Assembly: GCF_014222285.1 (NCBI RefSeq)
Contig: NZ_JACKZS010000019.1
Span: forward strand, 1 to 63,741
Direction of reading: 5' to 3'
Length of the DNA: 63,741 nt
DNA from: Nostoc sp. UCD121
GTDB taxonomy: Bacteria > Cyanobacteriota > Cyanobacteriia > Cyanobacteriales > Nostocaceae
In this document: positions 38,308-46,789 of the stretch, one piece after another
How positions within the stretch are numbered: position 1 is the first letter of the stretch
Layout: each line of letters opens with the position of its first letter
Notes under the pieces: model-generated
What the model saw: the letters and a program-made list of their open reading frames with translations, nothing else
Told to the model about the DNA's origin: nothing
Databases searched by the model: none
Made by a program: the position numbers and the translations under genes

Positions 38308-40584
38308 ATGCCTTCACATGCCAAACCGTCTTTGGAGGCTGGTTTAATTGCCCTCAAGCAGGGAAATTACCAAACAGCGATCGCTCAACTAGAACCTATT
38401 GCTAGCAGCCAAAATAATGGTACTGCTAGCTTACAAGCCCAGGTTGGTTTAGTGATGGCTTATGCTCGCACTGGCGAAGTTCCCAAAGCGATCGCTATTT
38501 CCCAGAATCTCATTGAGAGTAACAATCCGCAAGTTCAAGAGTGGGCAAAACGCGCTCTCGAACACCTGACAAAACGTAAGAAACGCGATCAAGAATCAAA
38601 AAATGTCGAAACTGGATTTGTAGCGTTTGATAACTCAACTCCAGATCCTCCTCCAGATTCTCCCCCAGTTACCCCCCCGGAAAATCCTACATTAGAAGAA
38701 AAGCCAGAAGACCAAGTAATAGAAACTAAGAGCGACAACACCCCGCCGATGGTGCCACTACCTAGACTCAAAGCTACGGTAGCTACACCATTACCACCAC
38801 CGACTGCACCTTTAAACGGTTTCATGGGTTCTGTTACCCGCACCCAAGCTAAATTATTTGGTGTTATTTATTGGCGACAAGCACAACGCGCCAAAGCATG
38901 GCAACCTCTACGTAAACCGAAATTAATTCCTTTACGATTGCTGACAGCAGGAACATTCATTGCCCTATTTTGGGTGATGCGAGAAATCCTCAAGTTCGCA
39001 ATGGGATTAATCAACCTGACTTTAGTCAAACTACCTTATCTGGAGCCGTTGCAGCTTTTATACAGCAACCCTACTAAATTGTTGCTAATAGTATTGGTGA
39101 TTTTGATCGGAGTATCACCTTGGTTACTGGATCTGCTACTGGCGAACTTATATGGTCAGCGAGAATTTCCCAAAGATGTATTGAATGCCCATAGCCGCGA
39201 AGCTGTGCGGGTGCTACAACGTTGTTGTCAACAGCGCCACTGGCCGTTACCAAAACTGCGGATTTTACCAATGGCTGCACCAATTATCCTGACCTACGGT
39301 AGTTTACCACGTAATGCCAGGATTGTTGTGAGTCAAGGGCTGTTAGAGCAACTAGCAGATGATGAAATCGCGATTATTTACGCCACGCAGCTAGGGCACA
39401 TTGCTCACTGGGATTTTTCTGTGATGTCTTTGTTGCTGCTGGTGACACTACCAATTTATAAGCTTTATCAGCAAATATCAAAGTTGGGAGACAAAATATC
39501 AGGGATTTGGCATTGGCCGATGACAATTTTGGCTAGTCTCGTTTATGGACTTTGGGCTTTGCTAACTGGGACTGGATTGTGGTTGTCGCGGTTGCGGCTT
39601 TATTATAGCGATCGCGTCGCATCTGAAATCACCGGTAATCCCAACGCCCTGATTCGCGCTTTACTCAAAATTTCCATTGGCATTGCAGCTGATATCCAAA
39701 AAGAAGAACAGACCAGTTGGCAACTAGAAAGCTTAAATCTATTGACACCAGTTAGCCATCAACAGAGCCTTTCTTTGGGCACTATTGCCAGCAATTTATC
39801 TTTTGAATCATTTTTGAAGTGGGATACTGCTAATCCCTACCGCCAATGGTTTACGATTAATAATAGCCATTCTTTGATGGGCGATCGCATCGAACGCCTC
39901 TGCAAAATAGCCCGTCACTGGCATCTAGACACCGAACTACATTTTGCTAGCGAACCATCAAGAGTTAAGCGTCAGTCTTTCTTATTACAAATCGCTCCTT
40001 GGCTGGGAATTCCTTTAGGATTTCTGTTTGCAGCTTTGGTCTGGCTAACCTGGCAACTAGCATTCGCACTCAAGTTTTTAAATCTAAAGTGGATATATGA
40101 AGATTGGTCTTTCATTACAGGCTGCCTTCTAATTGGCTTTAGCATCGGTACAGTAATGCGGATTAATTCTTTTTTCCCTGACATCAAATCCGCCACTGTG
40201 CAAACTGATGACTACCTACCCAACCTATTAGCTGACCCTTGTGCCTTACCTATTGATAGCGTCAGCGTGCGCCTGGTGGGTAAACTATTAGGTCGTCAAG
40301 GTACTAGCAACTCCCTAGCACAAGATTTAATCCTCCAATCCAGCACGGGCTTGGTGAAATTACACCACATTTCTTGGCTAGGACAGTCAGTGAATCACCA
40401 GGATCTAATCGGTCGGCAAATTATCGTCACAGGTTGGTTCCGGCGAGGAGCAACACCTTGGATCGATGTCCACACCTTAGAAACTCAAAGTGGTAAAACT
40501 ATTCATAGCCCTCATCCCATCTGGTCTACTTTTTTGGCAGTTGCAGCACAGGCTTTGGGCGCATACGTTTTTCTGACTGGTTAG
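38308..40584 (+). CDS. TPR plus M48 peptidase-like membrane protein, catalytic motif lost
   Basis: A 758-residue protein from the ATG at 38308; the frame opens at a TTG at 38230. The N-terminus has TPR-like helices (about 8-80) and a Pro-rich linker. Several membrane helices flank an M48 (Ste24/HtpX) peptidase-like domain. The place of the zinc motif HELGH reads TQLGH (residues 360-364), so the first His and the catalytic Glu are missing; the later zinc Glu region reads RLYYSDRVAS, also without the Glu. It is probably a non-proteolytic relative. A C-terminal domain of about 130 residues (VSVRLVGKLLGRQG) follows the membrane part. Confidence 0.82.
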   Translation: MPSHAKPSLEAGLIALKQGNYQTAIAQLEPIASSQNNGTASLQAQVGLVMAYARTGEVPKAIAISQNLIESNNPQVQEWAKRALEHLTKRKKRDQESKNVETGFVAFDNSTPDPPPDSPPVTPPENPTLEEKPEDQVIETKSDNTPPMVPLPRLKATVATPLPPPTAPLNGFMGSVTRTQAKLFGVIYWRQAQRAKAWQPLRKPKLIPLRLLTAGTFIALFWVMREILKFAMGLINLTLVKLPYLEPLQLLYSNPTKLLLIVLVILIGVSPWLLDLLLANLYGQREFPKDVLNAHSREAVRVLQRCCQQRHWPLPKLRILPMAAPIILTYGSLPRNARIVVSQGLLEQLADDEIAIIYATQLGHIAHWDFSVMSLLLLVTLPIYKLYQQISKLGDKISGIWHWPMTILASLVYGLWALLTGTGLWLSRLRLYYSDRVASEITGNPNALIRALLKISIGIAADIQKEEQTSWQLESLNLLTPVSHQQSLSLGTIASNLSFESFLKWDTANPYRQWFTINNSHSLMGDRIERLCKIARHWHLDTELHFASEPSRVKRQSFLLQIAPWLGIPLGFLFAALVWLTWQLAFALKFLNLKWIYEDWSFITGCLLIGFSIGTVMRINSFFPDIKSATVQTDDYLPNLLADPCALPIDSVSVRLVGKLLGRQGTSNSLAQDLILQSSTGLVKLHHISWLGQSVNHQDLIGRQIIVTGWFRRGATPWIDVHTLETQSGKTIHSPHPIWSTFLAVAAQALGAYVFLTG

Positions 40585-40699
40585 TTATTGGTCATTGGTC
40601 ATTGGTTATTTGCAAAGGACAACTGACAAATCGGAATGTAAACAAAAGTTGCAGATTATCTTTCAAAGTGTTACATTTATTTACACAAACAATAGCAGC

Positions 40700-40810
40700 C
40701 AACATAACTCAGCACTACAGCTTAGTCATGAATTCGGATGCTTTTCCCCCCTCCATACCTTTTTATCCTCCCAACACAGCAGGAAATCAACCAGCCATTG
40801 GCTGGTTTTT
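40700..40810 (+). ncRNA. Candidate small RNA with a factor-independent terminator
   Basis: A strong terminator, AACCAGCC/GGCTGGTT around ATT (40789-40807) with Ts to 40810, lies 205 bases after the last gene stop with no good frame in between. Before it is a pyrimidine-rich stretch (TTTTCCCCCCTCC, ATCCTCCC) able to pair with ribosome binding sites. Upstream, GTGTTACATTTATTTACAC (40668-40686) resembles an NtcA site but with spacing off by one. The 5' end is a guess. Confidence 0.35.
40789..40810 (+). terminator. Factor-independent terminator
   Basis: Eight-base perfect stem AACCAGCC/GGCTGGTT, three-base loop, followed by T residues. Orientation is plus strand. Confidence 0.75.
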
Positions 40811-41221
40811 GTTTCAAATTATGCTCCCTTGAATAAAAAAATGTGTTTTATGTTACGATCCAGTAATACTAACGTTAGAAATGTATGCGCTAAACTAGCT
40901 ACGTAGAAAATACCGTGGTAATGTAAGGAATGGTATTTGATTCTGCGAAAAAGGCATGGAAGAAAGCGTGTACTTTAGCAGGCAATAGGCTATTAAATTT
41001 ACAATTCTTAGAATTAAGGTGTTATTAGCTCACCATTGTGTGGGCCTTTGGATTAAACAAGCTTGATCCCGACGAAAAACTGTATTGTATAGGTTGACAG
41101 TTTCGAGCAAAAAATTGGTTGATGGCAGTCTTGGTCAATAGCATCTATTTAAATTAAAAGCCAAAGCCAAGTGATTGTTTTCTCGCCTTGCCATGTTCAT
41201 TTAACTCTGGAGGTATAGTTC

Positions 41222-41740
41222 ATGTCCGTTCGCCTATATATAGGTAATTTGCCTAAAGAAGAAATCGATCGTCAAGATTTACAAGCAGTTTTTGCAGCAG
41301 AAGGTGAAGCTGTAACTACTAAATTAATTAAAGACCGCAAAACAGGCAAATGCCGTGGTTTCGGTTTTCTTACCGTCAACAATGACGAACAAGCTGACGA
41401 AATCATTGAAAAGTATAATGGTCAGATGTTTAAAGACACTGCCATTAAGCTAGAAAAGGCATTACCTCGGACAAAGGGTGAAGAGGGCGACGAACAAGCT
41501 CCTAAACCAGTTAGTCTGGCTGGTAGTAGTACGCCCACTCCTGCTGTTAATAGAGAAAGTAGAGAAGGTAGCCGTCGGGAGAAAAGCTCTAAAAAGCCCC
41601 GTCGTGGTGGCGGTGGCGGCGGCTCCCGCGACAACAGCACAACAACAACTACCGATTCAGACGCTATTCGTCCAGATCCTCGTTGGGCTTCGGAATTAGA
41701 AAAGCTGAAGCAGATGCTAGCTGCACAAACTACGAACTAA
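41222..41740 (+). CDS. RRM RNA-binding protein with long disordered tail
   Basis: Residues 1-80 are a single RNA recognition motif of the cyanobacterial Rbp family: RNP2 LYIGNL (5-10) and RNP1 RGFGFLTV (45-52). Usual cold-induced Rbp proteins end soon after this with a short Gly tail; here about 90 more residues follow, with Lys/Arg/Ser-rich segments, a Gly6 run (about 130-136), a Thr run and a conserved-looking end DPRWASELEKLKQML. The ribosome binding site is strong (TGGAGGTATAGTTC). The long leader would suit temperature control. Confidence 0.9.
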   Translation: MSVRLYIGNLPKEEIDRQDLQAVFAAEGEAVTTKLIKDRKTGKCRGFGFLTVNNDEQADEIIEKYNGQMFKDTAIKLEKALPRTKGEEGDEQAPKPVSLAGSSTPTPAVNRESREGSRREKSSKKPRRGGGGGGSRDNSTTTTTDSDAIRPDPRWASELEKLKQMLAAQTTN

Positions 41741-41962
41741 TCCTTAAGGAAGAAAAATTAAAAATTAAAAGTCAGAATTTTTTTGATTTTTAATTTTTAA
41801 TTGTTGATTATCATCTGGCTGCTTAGTTAAAAGCTACTTGCAGCTATTTTTGTAAGTACATATTGATACAACGTAACTTGTATAAAGTTCCTGTTAAAGC
41901 CTGCGTATAAAAAAATTAAATTTTTGCGGTTAGACGCATTAAAAAGGTAACTGAAGATAAGT

Positions 41963-42090
41963 GCGATGCCTACGGCGGGTTGCGCCTACGCAGGAATTAT
42001 CTGGATTTGACAAGTTATAGTCAATAATAGCTAGCTTCATACTGCCAAAAGAACCAGAGGCGCGTAGGCATAGCCCGCCGTAGGCATCGC
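41963..42090. repeat. Inverted pair of 29-base dispersed repeats
   Basis: GCGATGCCTACGGCGGG...CCTACGC (41963-41991) and its inverted copy (42062-42090) are about 70 bases apart; flanking AATTATCTGG and CCAGATAATT extend the symmetry. The same unit flanks hicBA at 32996 and 33808. The structure sits directly upstream of sufE. Confidence 0.75.
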
Positions 42091-42141
42091 TCTCCAGATA
42101 ATTTACACTCAAGGTAAGACCGATCATTTGCAGCTTCTGTT

Positions 42142-42582
42142 ATGTCCTCAACTCTAGATTCTTTGCCACCTGCGCTTGCTAAAATTGTCCAGCGCTTTCA
42201 ACGCGCTTCCGAACCGAAGCGGCGCTACGAACAGCTAATCTGGTATGCTCAGAAGCTTAATGAGTTCCCAGAAGCTGATAAATTACCCGAAAATAAAGTT
42301 CCTGGTTGCGTGTCTCAAGTTTTTATCACCGCAGCTTTGAATGACGGTAAGGTTGTGTTTCAGGGCGAGTCTGATTCTCAGTTAACCAAAGGATTAGTAG
42401 GGCTGCTAGTTGAAGGATTACAGGGACTAACGCCAACTGAAATTGTCCAACTTACCCCAGATTTTATTCAAGAAACAGGCTTAAACGTTAGTCTGACACC
42501 TTCTCGCGCTAATGGGTTTTACAATATTTTTAAAACCATGCAAAAAAAAGCGTTGGAATGTAAGTTAGATTTGCCTAGCTAA
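42142..42582 (+). CDS. sufE: Cysteine desulfuration protein SufE
   Basis: Takes sulfur from a cysteine desulfurase (SufS/NifS type) and passes it to the SUF scaffold for iron-sulfur clusters. The 146-residue protein has the family start LPPALAKIVQRFQRA, the sulfur-carrying Cys56 in NKVPGCVSQVF and the end RANGFYNIFKTMQKKA. It is a stand-alone gene after the inverted repeat pair. Confidence 0.95.
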   Translation: MSSTLDSLPPALAKIVQRFQRASEPKRRYEQLIWYAQKLNEFPEADKLPENKVPGCVSQVFITAALNDGKVVFQGESDSQLTKGLVGLLVEGLQGLTPTEIVQLTPDFIQETGLNVSLTPSRANGFYNIFKTMQKKALECKLDLPS

Positions 42583-42590
42583 ACTTGGTT

Positions 42591-42628
42591 ATTGGTCATT
42601 AGTCATTGGTCATTGGTCATTGGTCATT
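42591..42628. repeat. Heptameric tandem repeat ATTGGTC
   Basis: Five copies of ATTGGTC (one as ATTAGTC) plus a remainder directly after the sufE stop, followed by AAAGGACA units up to the next gene. Confidence 0.9.
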
Positions 42629-42683
42629 TGCAAAGGACAAAGGACAAATGACAAATAAGGTACAACTACCAAAATTTAGTGTC

Positions 42684-43598
42684 ATGTCAACTAATGTATT
42701 ATCTACCTCTGCTGCTACTGGCTTTGGTGGAGTAGTTCAAGAATATCTCTGGAATTTTGAAAATCAGCAATTGCGCGTTGTTTATGAAACCCTCGGTAAA
42801 GGTTCACCGCTGTTGCTACTACCATCTTTCAGCAGTGTTTCGACGCGTTTGGAAGTCGGCGAACTTGCCAAGTTACTAGCTCCCAATTTTCAAGTTTTAG
42901 CCATAGATTGGCCTGGATTTGGTGAATCTTCTCGCCCTAGCTTGAATTACCGACCGGAAATATATCAGCATTTTCTGGAAGATTTTGTCAAAGCTGTTTT
43001 TAATACTCCCATTACTGTAGTAGCGGCTGGTCATGCTGCTAGTTACGTTTTACAATTAGCTGTCAAACAACATGCTGCTTTCTCAAAAATTGTATTGTTG
43101 GCTCCTACTTGGCGTGGGCCTTTGCCGACAATGGGGGCAAGTCAGCAAATAGCTGGCATTGTGAGAGGATTGGTGCGATCGCCTATACTTGGTCAAGCTC
43201 TCTACAAACTCAACACTACCCCATCCTTCTTAAGTTTGATGTATCGTCGTCATGTATTTACCGACGCAGCTAAAATTACACCCAGTTTCATCGAGAAGAA
43301 GTGGCAAACAACTCAACAACCAGGAGCGCGATTTGCATCTGCTGCTTTTGTAACTGGTAATCTCGATGCTGTACACGAACAATCTGATTTTCTGGGACTT
43401 GTGCAGTCTTTAACTGTACCGCTCATGGTAGTAATTGGGGAATCCAGTCCTCCTAAATCACGAGAAGAAATGAACGCTTTGGTAGCTTTACCAGGAGTGA
43501 AAAGCGTTGTTATTCCTGGTTCTCTGGGACTACATGAAGAATACCCAGCAGTTGTTTTAGAAGTAGTTCAAGATTTTTTGTTATCCCCAGAAAATTAA
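42684..43598 (+). CDS. Alpha/beta hydrolase-like protein lacking the nucleophile serine
   Basis: A 304-residue alpha/beta-fold protein. The start is set at ATG 42684; the frame opens earlier, but that part is coded by tandem repeats. Fold signs: LLLLPSFSSVSTR (oxyanion region), AIDWPGFGESSRP, and LGLHEEYPAVV with the His. The nucleophile elbow, normally GxSxG, reads GHAAS (116-120), with Ala at the Ser position. Either it is catalytically dead or uses another residue. The family occurs across cyanobacteria; function unknown. Confidence 0.82.
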   Translation: MSTNVLSTSAATGFGGVVQEYLWNFENQQLRVVYETLGKGSPLLLLPSFSSVSTRLEVGELAKLLAPNFQVLAIDWPGFGESSRPSLNYRPEIYQHFLEDFVKAVFNTPITVVAAGHAASYVLQLAVKQHAAFSKIVLLAPTWRGPLPTMGASQQIAGIVRGLVRSPILGQALYKLNTTPSFLSLMYRRHVFTDAAKITPSFIEKKWQTTQQPGARFASAAFVTGNLDAVHEQSDFLGLVQSLTVPLMVVIGESSPPKSREEMNALVALPGVKSVVIPGSLGLHEEYPAVVLEVVQDFLLSPEN

Positions 43599-43707
43599 AT
43601 CTTCACACCAAAACGCTGTGTGTATACTGTAGCTTCGTAGGAGAAAGGCTTTAAGTCTTCCTCCCCAATGTTAGTAGGGAAGTCTTCATCAAAATATAAC
43701 TTCTGTG

Positions 43708-43722
43708 TGATAATGATTATCA
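43708..43722. promoter_or_regulatory. Zur-type box, distal
   Basis: TGATAATGATTATCA is a perfect match to the Zur consensus TGATAATnATTATCA described for Anabaena. It lies 277 bases before the GTPase start. Confidence 0.65.
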
Positions 43723-43941
43723 TGCTTTCTGCGGAGATGTTAAGGTACTAACCTGCGACTCCCCGCAGGAATGGGTTGGCTTGTATGCAATATTGCTACT
43801 AGCTACCCCAAGTTATGAATATTTATTACTTATTACAGATGCATAAAAATAAAATGTTTTTTGATTAAATTATGTGACTATTTTGGTGAAACCCAAAATA
43901 ATAGCAAGTTCGCACAAAAATATAAAAAGATTTATCATAGG

Positions 43942-43956
43942 CGATAATGATTATCC
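43942..43956. promoter_or_regulatory. Zur-type box, proximal
   Basis: CGATAATGATTATCC keeps the GATAATGATTATC core of the Zur box and ends 28 bases before the GTPase ATG, where a bound repressor would block transcription. Confidence 0.65.
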
Positions 43957-43984
43957 ATAAGGTGAGACAAGAGGAATTTAGAGT

Positions 43985-44956
43985 ATGGTGGCTGACGTAA
44001 TCAACAATTCAGTTCCCGTTACTGTTCTTACAGGCTATTTGGGAGCAGGTAAAACGACTCTACTCAATCACATCCTCACCTACGAACACGGCAAAAAAGT
44101 TGCTGTGATTGTCAATGAATTTGGGGAAGTGGGTATTGATAATCAATTGATTATCGATGCAGATGAAGAAATTTTTGAAATGAATAATGGCTGTATTTGT
44201 TGTACAGTGCGCGGCGATTTAATTCGCATCATTGGTAACTTGATGAAGCGACGCGATAAGTTTGACCATTTAGTAATTGAAACAACTGGATTAGCCGATC
44301 CTGCACCAGTAATTCAGACATTTTTTGTGGATGAAGATTTACAAAGCCAACTATCTCTAGATGCAGTGGTGACAGTGGTAGATGCCAAACATATTTGGCA
44401 GCACTGGGATGCAGACGAAGCACAAGAACAGATTGCCTTTGCTGATGTAATTTTACTTAATAAAACAGATTTAGTAGCGCCAGAAGAGTTAGATGAATTA
44501 GAAAAACGGATTCGGGCGATGAATGCGATCGCAAAAATCTACCGTACCCAAAATTCTGAACTCGGAATGGATGCTTTATTAGGTGTAAAAGCCTTTGATT
44601 TAGAACGCGCATTAGAAATTGATCCAGATTTCTTAGGCGAAGATGCCCACGTACACGATGAAACTGTCTTTTCTGTGGCTTTAGTAGAAGCAGGCGCAGT
44701 CGATGGAGAAAAATTAAACACTTGGCTTTCGGAGTTACTGCGTACCCAAGGCCCAGATATCTTTCGGATGAAAGGCATTTTAAATATTGCTGGAGAAGAG
44801 AATCGATTTGTATTCCAAGGAGTACACATGATATTTGATGGCAAACCCGATCGCCCCTGGAAACCAAGCGAAACCCCCAAAAACGAACTAGTCTTCATCG
44901 GTCGCAACCTTGATGCAGCAAAACTCAAGCAAGATTTTCTCGCTTGTCTAGCTTAA
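43985..44956 (+). CDS. COG0523 (CobW/ZNG-like) GTPase, probable zinc metallochaperone
   Basis: A 323-residue G3E-family GTPase: Walker A GYLGAGKTTLLN (18-28), the metal site CICC (70-73) in NNGCICCTVRGDL, ETTGLADPAPV, base-recognition NKTD, and a CobW C-terminal domain (about 225-320) ending in EDAHVHDET-linked His/Asp residues upstream. COG0523 proteins deliver zinc or another metal to client enzymes in shortage. Two Zur-type boxes upstream support a role in zinc limitation. The WD40 gene follows on the same strand after 79 bases of repeat. Confidence 0.9.
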   Translation: MVADVINNSVPVTVLTGYLGAGKTTLLNHILTYEHGKKVAVIVNEFGEVGIDNQLIIDADEEIFEMNNGCICCTVRGDLIRIIGNLMKRRDKFDHLVIETTGLADPAPVIQTFFVDEDLQSQLSLDAVVTVVDAKHIWQHWDADEAQEQIAFADVILLNKTDLVAPEELDELEKRIRAMNAIAKIYRTQNSELGMDALLGVKAFDLERALEIDPDFLGEDAHVHDETVFSVALVEAGAVDGEKLNTWLSELLRTQGPDIFRMKGILNIAGEENRFVFQGVHMIFDGKPDRPWKPSETPKNELVFIGRNLDAAKLKQDFLACLA

Positions 44957-44959
44957 ATA

Positions 44960-45028
44960 GGGAGTGGGGAGTAAGGAATTTACCATTTCCCATTCTCTAT
45001 TCCCCATTCCCCATTCCCCATTCCCCTT
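44960..45028. repeat. Heptameric tandem repeat (CCATTCC and its complement)
   Basis: GGGAGTGGGGAGT at the left and four or more CCATTCC copies at the right, opposite in polarity, fill the gap between the GTPase and WD40 genes and could fold back on each other. Confidence 0.85.
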
Positions 45029-45035
45029 TACAAAT

Positions 45036-46094
45036 ATGAACTCCACAACCAAATCTAAGGAATTTGAACAACACTATTCCGGGACACTTTCAGATTATGT
45101 AACTGCGATCGCTTGGTCGCCACAAGGTAAAACTTTAGCAGCAACTTCCGCCGCCGGTGAAGTCGTTCTGTGGAATGATGGCGAACTTACAACTTTACAA
45201 GCTGGTAACGGTAAATCAGTAGACTGTCTCGCATTTTCCCCAGATGGAAAATTTTTAGCTGTTGGCGGACAGGATGGACAAGTAAAAATTTGGCGTGACA
45301 CTGAATTAATCGCCACTTTGGAAAATGCCCCCGCATGGGTTGACAAGCTAGCTTGGAATTACACGAGTAACCAACTGGCTTTTAGTTTGGGGCGTTACGT
45401 CCAAGTTTGGGATGCAGATACTCGTGAAATTGTTGTAACCCTGAATTTCGACAACTCTTCCGTATTGGGTATAGATTGGCGCATTGACGGACAATACTTA
45501 GCCATTAGTGGTTATAAAGGTGTCAAAATTTGGCATAGTCAAAACTGGGATGAAGAACCATACAACCTAGATATGACAACTGTCAGCGTTGCTATGGCTT
45601 GGTCGCCTGATGGTAAATTCCTGGCTTCTGGCAACATGGATCGTAGTGTTACCGTTTTAGAATGGAACAATCCTGACCCTTGGGTGATGCGCGGCTTCCC
45701 TGGTAAAATTCGCCAATTGGCATGGTCAGAAGCTATGACTAAAGTGGGTGCGCCAATACTGGCATCTTCCAGTGTTGAAGGTATTGTGGTGTGGGAAAAG
45801 CTAGAGGATGATACTTTAGGTTGGGAAGCACGAGTATTAACTAATCATGTGGGTGTGATTAATGCGATCGCCTTTGCACCTAAAAGTTTCCTTCTCGCTT
45901 CTGTTGCTGCTGACGGCTGGTTATGTTTGTGGAACAAAGCTAAAGAAGTATCCCAAATTATCACAGGTGTCTCAGGAGGTTTTTCGACCTTAGCTTGGCA
46001 TCCCCAGGGTAAGTTACTAGCCGCAGGTGGTGAGCAAGGCGAATTGGTTATTTGGTCAAAGGTTTTGCGGGGTCAAGGATTCGGGCGTAGTTAA
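45036..46094 (+). CDS. WD40 repeat protein
   Basis: A 352-residue soluble beta-propeller; the frame opens at a GTG at 44964 inside tandem repeats, but the ATG at 45036 is the sensible start. About seven WD repeats are seen, for example VTAIAWSPQGKTLAATSAAG, LAFSPDGKFLAVGGQDGQVK and IAFAPKSFLLASVAADG. Such propellers are scaffolds. It has the same orientation as the GTPase and probably shares its promoter; a link to metal homeostasis is inferred only from position. Confidence 0.9.
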   Translation: MNSTTKSKEFEQHYSGTLSDYVTAIAWSPQGKTLAATSAAGEVVLWNDGELTTLQAGNGKSVDCLAFSPDGKFLAVGGQDGQVKIWRDTELIATLENAPAWVDKLAWNYTSNQLAFSLGRYVQVWDADTREIVVTLNFDNSSVLGIDWRIDGQYLAISGYKGVKIWHSQNWDEEPYNLDMTTVSVAMAWSPDGKFLASGNMDRSVTVLEWNNPDPWVMRGFPGKIRQLAWSEAMTKVGAPILASSSVEGIVVWEKLEDDTLGWEARVLTNHVGVINAIAFAPKSFLLASVAADGWLCLWNKAKEVSQIITGVSGGFSTLAWHPQGKLLAAGGEQGELVIWSKVLRGQGFGRS

Positions 46095-46156
46095 AAGTTG
46101 AAGCTCGGCAATTTATTGGTTATGCTGTATCACCAAAGGTATTTTTGTGTAAATTT

Positions 46157-46429
46157 ATGAACATAGTCAAACTGGTTTTACTTGCTTTTTCTACCCTCCT
46201 GGTATCCATTATGCTGGTAGTTAACCCAGCAAATGCATCCAGCCTAAAATCTCTAGATGGTACACAAATTATTACCGTAGTATCTACACAACAAATTCCT
46301 GAACCGACAATACTGAACTTGATTCAAACATCCAATCCGATTAGCGATGGAGTTGGTTGCAATTGTGCAAACTGCGTTCCGTCTAAATTTCAGTCGTTAC
46401 AAGGTCAGCTGCCATCAGTCGGTTTTTAA
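46157..46429 (+). CDS. Small exported protein with a CxCxxC motif
   Basis: A 90-residue precursor from ATG 46157 (an in-frame TTG four codons earlier is less likely). Residues 1-27 form a signal peptide (VLLAFSTLLVSIMLVV, cut near NPANA). The short mature chain of about 65 residues has its three cysteines in GVGCNCANCVPS near the C-terminus, a spacing suited to binding metal. I recognise no family. It lies 62 bases after the WD40 gene, on the same strand, and ends before a hairpin at 46457. Confidence 0.7.
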   Translation: MNIVKLVLLAFSTLLVSIMLVVNPANASSLKSLDGTQIITVVSTQQIPEPTILNLIQTSNPISDGVGCNCANCVPSKFQSLQGQLPSVGF

Positions 46430-46456
46430 TAAAGTTAGAAGTTATGAATCTTGTAG

Positions 46457-46477
46457 GGGCACAGCATTGCTGTGCCC
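46457..46477 (+). terminator. Terminator-like hairpin after the small exported protein
   Basis: GGGCACAGC/GCTGTGCCC with a three-base ATT loop, followed by TTATTAATTATTAATT. Nine perfect pairs. The GGGGCACAGCATTGCTGTGCCC unit also occurs widely as a cyanobacterial dispersed repeat. Confidence 0.6.
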
Positions 46478-46789
46478 TTATTAATTATTAATTAGCTTTT
46501 TGTAGATAGCGATCGCACCTGCGGCATCATTATCTATGTAATCAAGATATTCACTGAAGGTCACGCCTTAAAAAACAAGTAGGAAAGTTTTTAGGTTAAT
46601 TCCTAAATACTAGGAAACCTGCTGGTAAGCTAGTGAAGTTGGTGCGAACGCGAACAGCGTGCCGTAGGCAGTCGCAATCTGCACCCAAGCTGTTAAGCTC
46701 TTGTTCAAACAGCTAGTCTGGGGATTAGAAAACTTGCTAGAGTGAACAGAGTTAGCCTTAATGTCTAATCGCCAAAACCTATACATATC
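46478..46789. other. Intergenic region upstream of ndhB
   Basis: About 310 bases including one GCGATCGC-bearing segment and a CGCGAACAGCGTGCCGTAGGC repeat-like stretch near 46650-46672. No gene is seen; the ndhB promoter should lie here. Confidence 0.4.

Larger units (their letters stand above)
40585..41221. other. Intergenic region upstream of the RNA-binding protein
   Basis: About 640 bases with ATTGGTC repeats at the start (40583-40610), a possible small RNA ending at the terminator at 40789-40810, and a long leader before the RNA-binding protein gene. Two overlapping short open frames (from 40595 and 40602) do not look like genes. Confidence 0.45.

Noticed and set aside
40595..40906. Two overlapping plus-strand frames after the M48-like gene
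   Set aside because: They start in the ATTGGTC repeat, have composition unlike the genes here, and run through the terminator at 40789.
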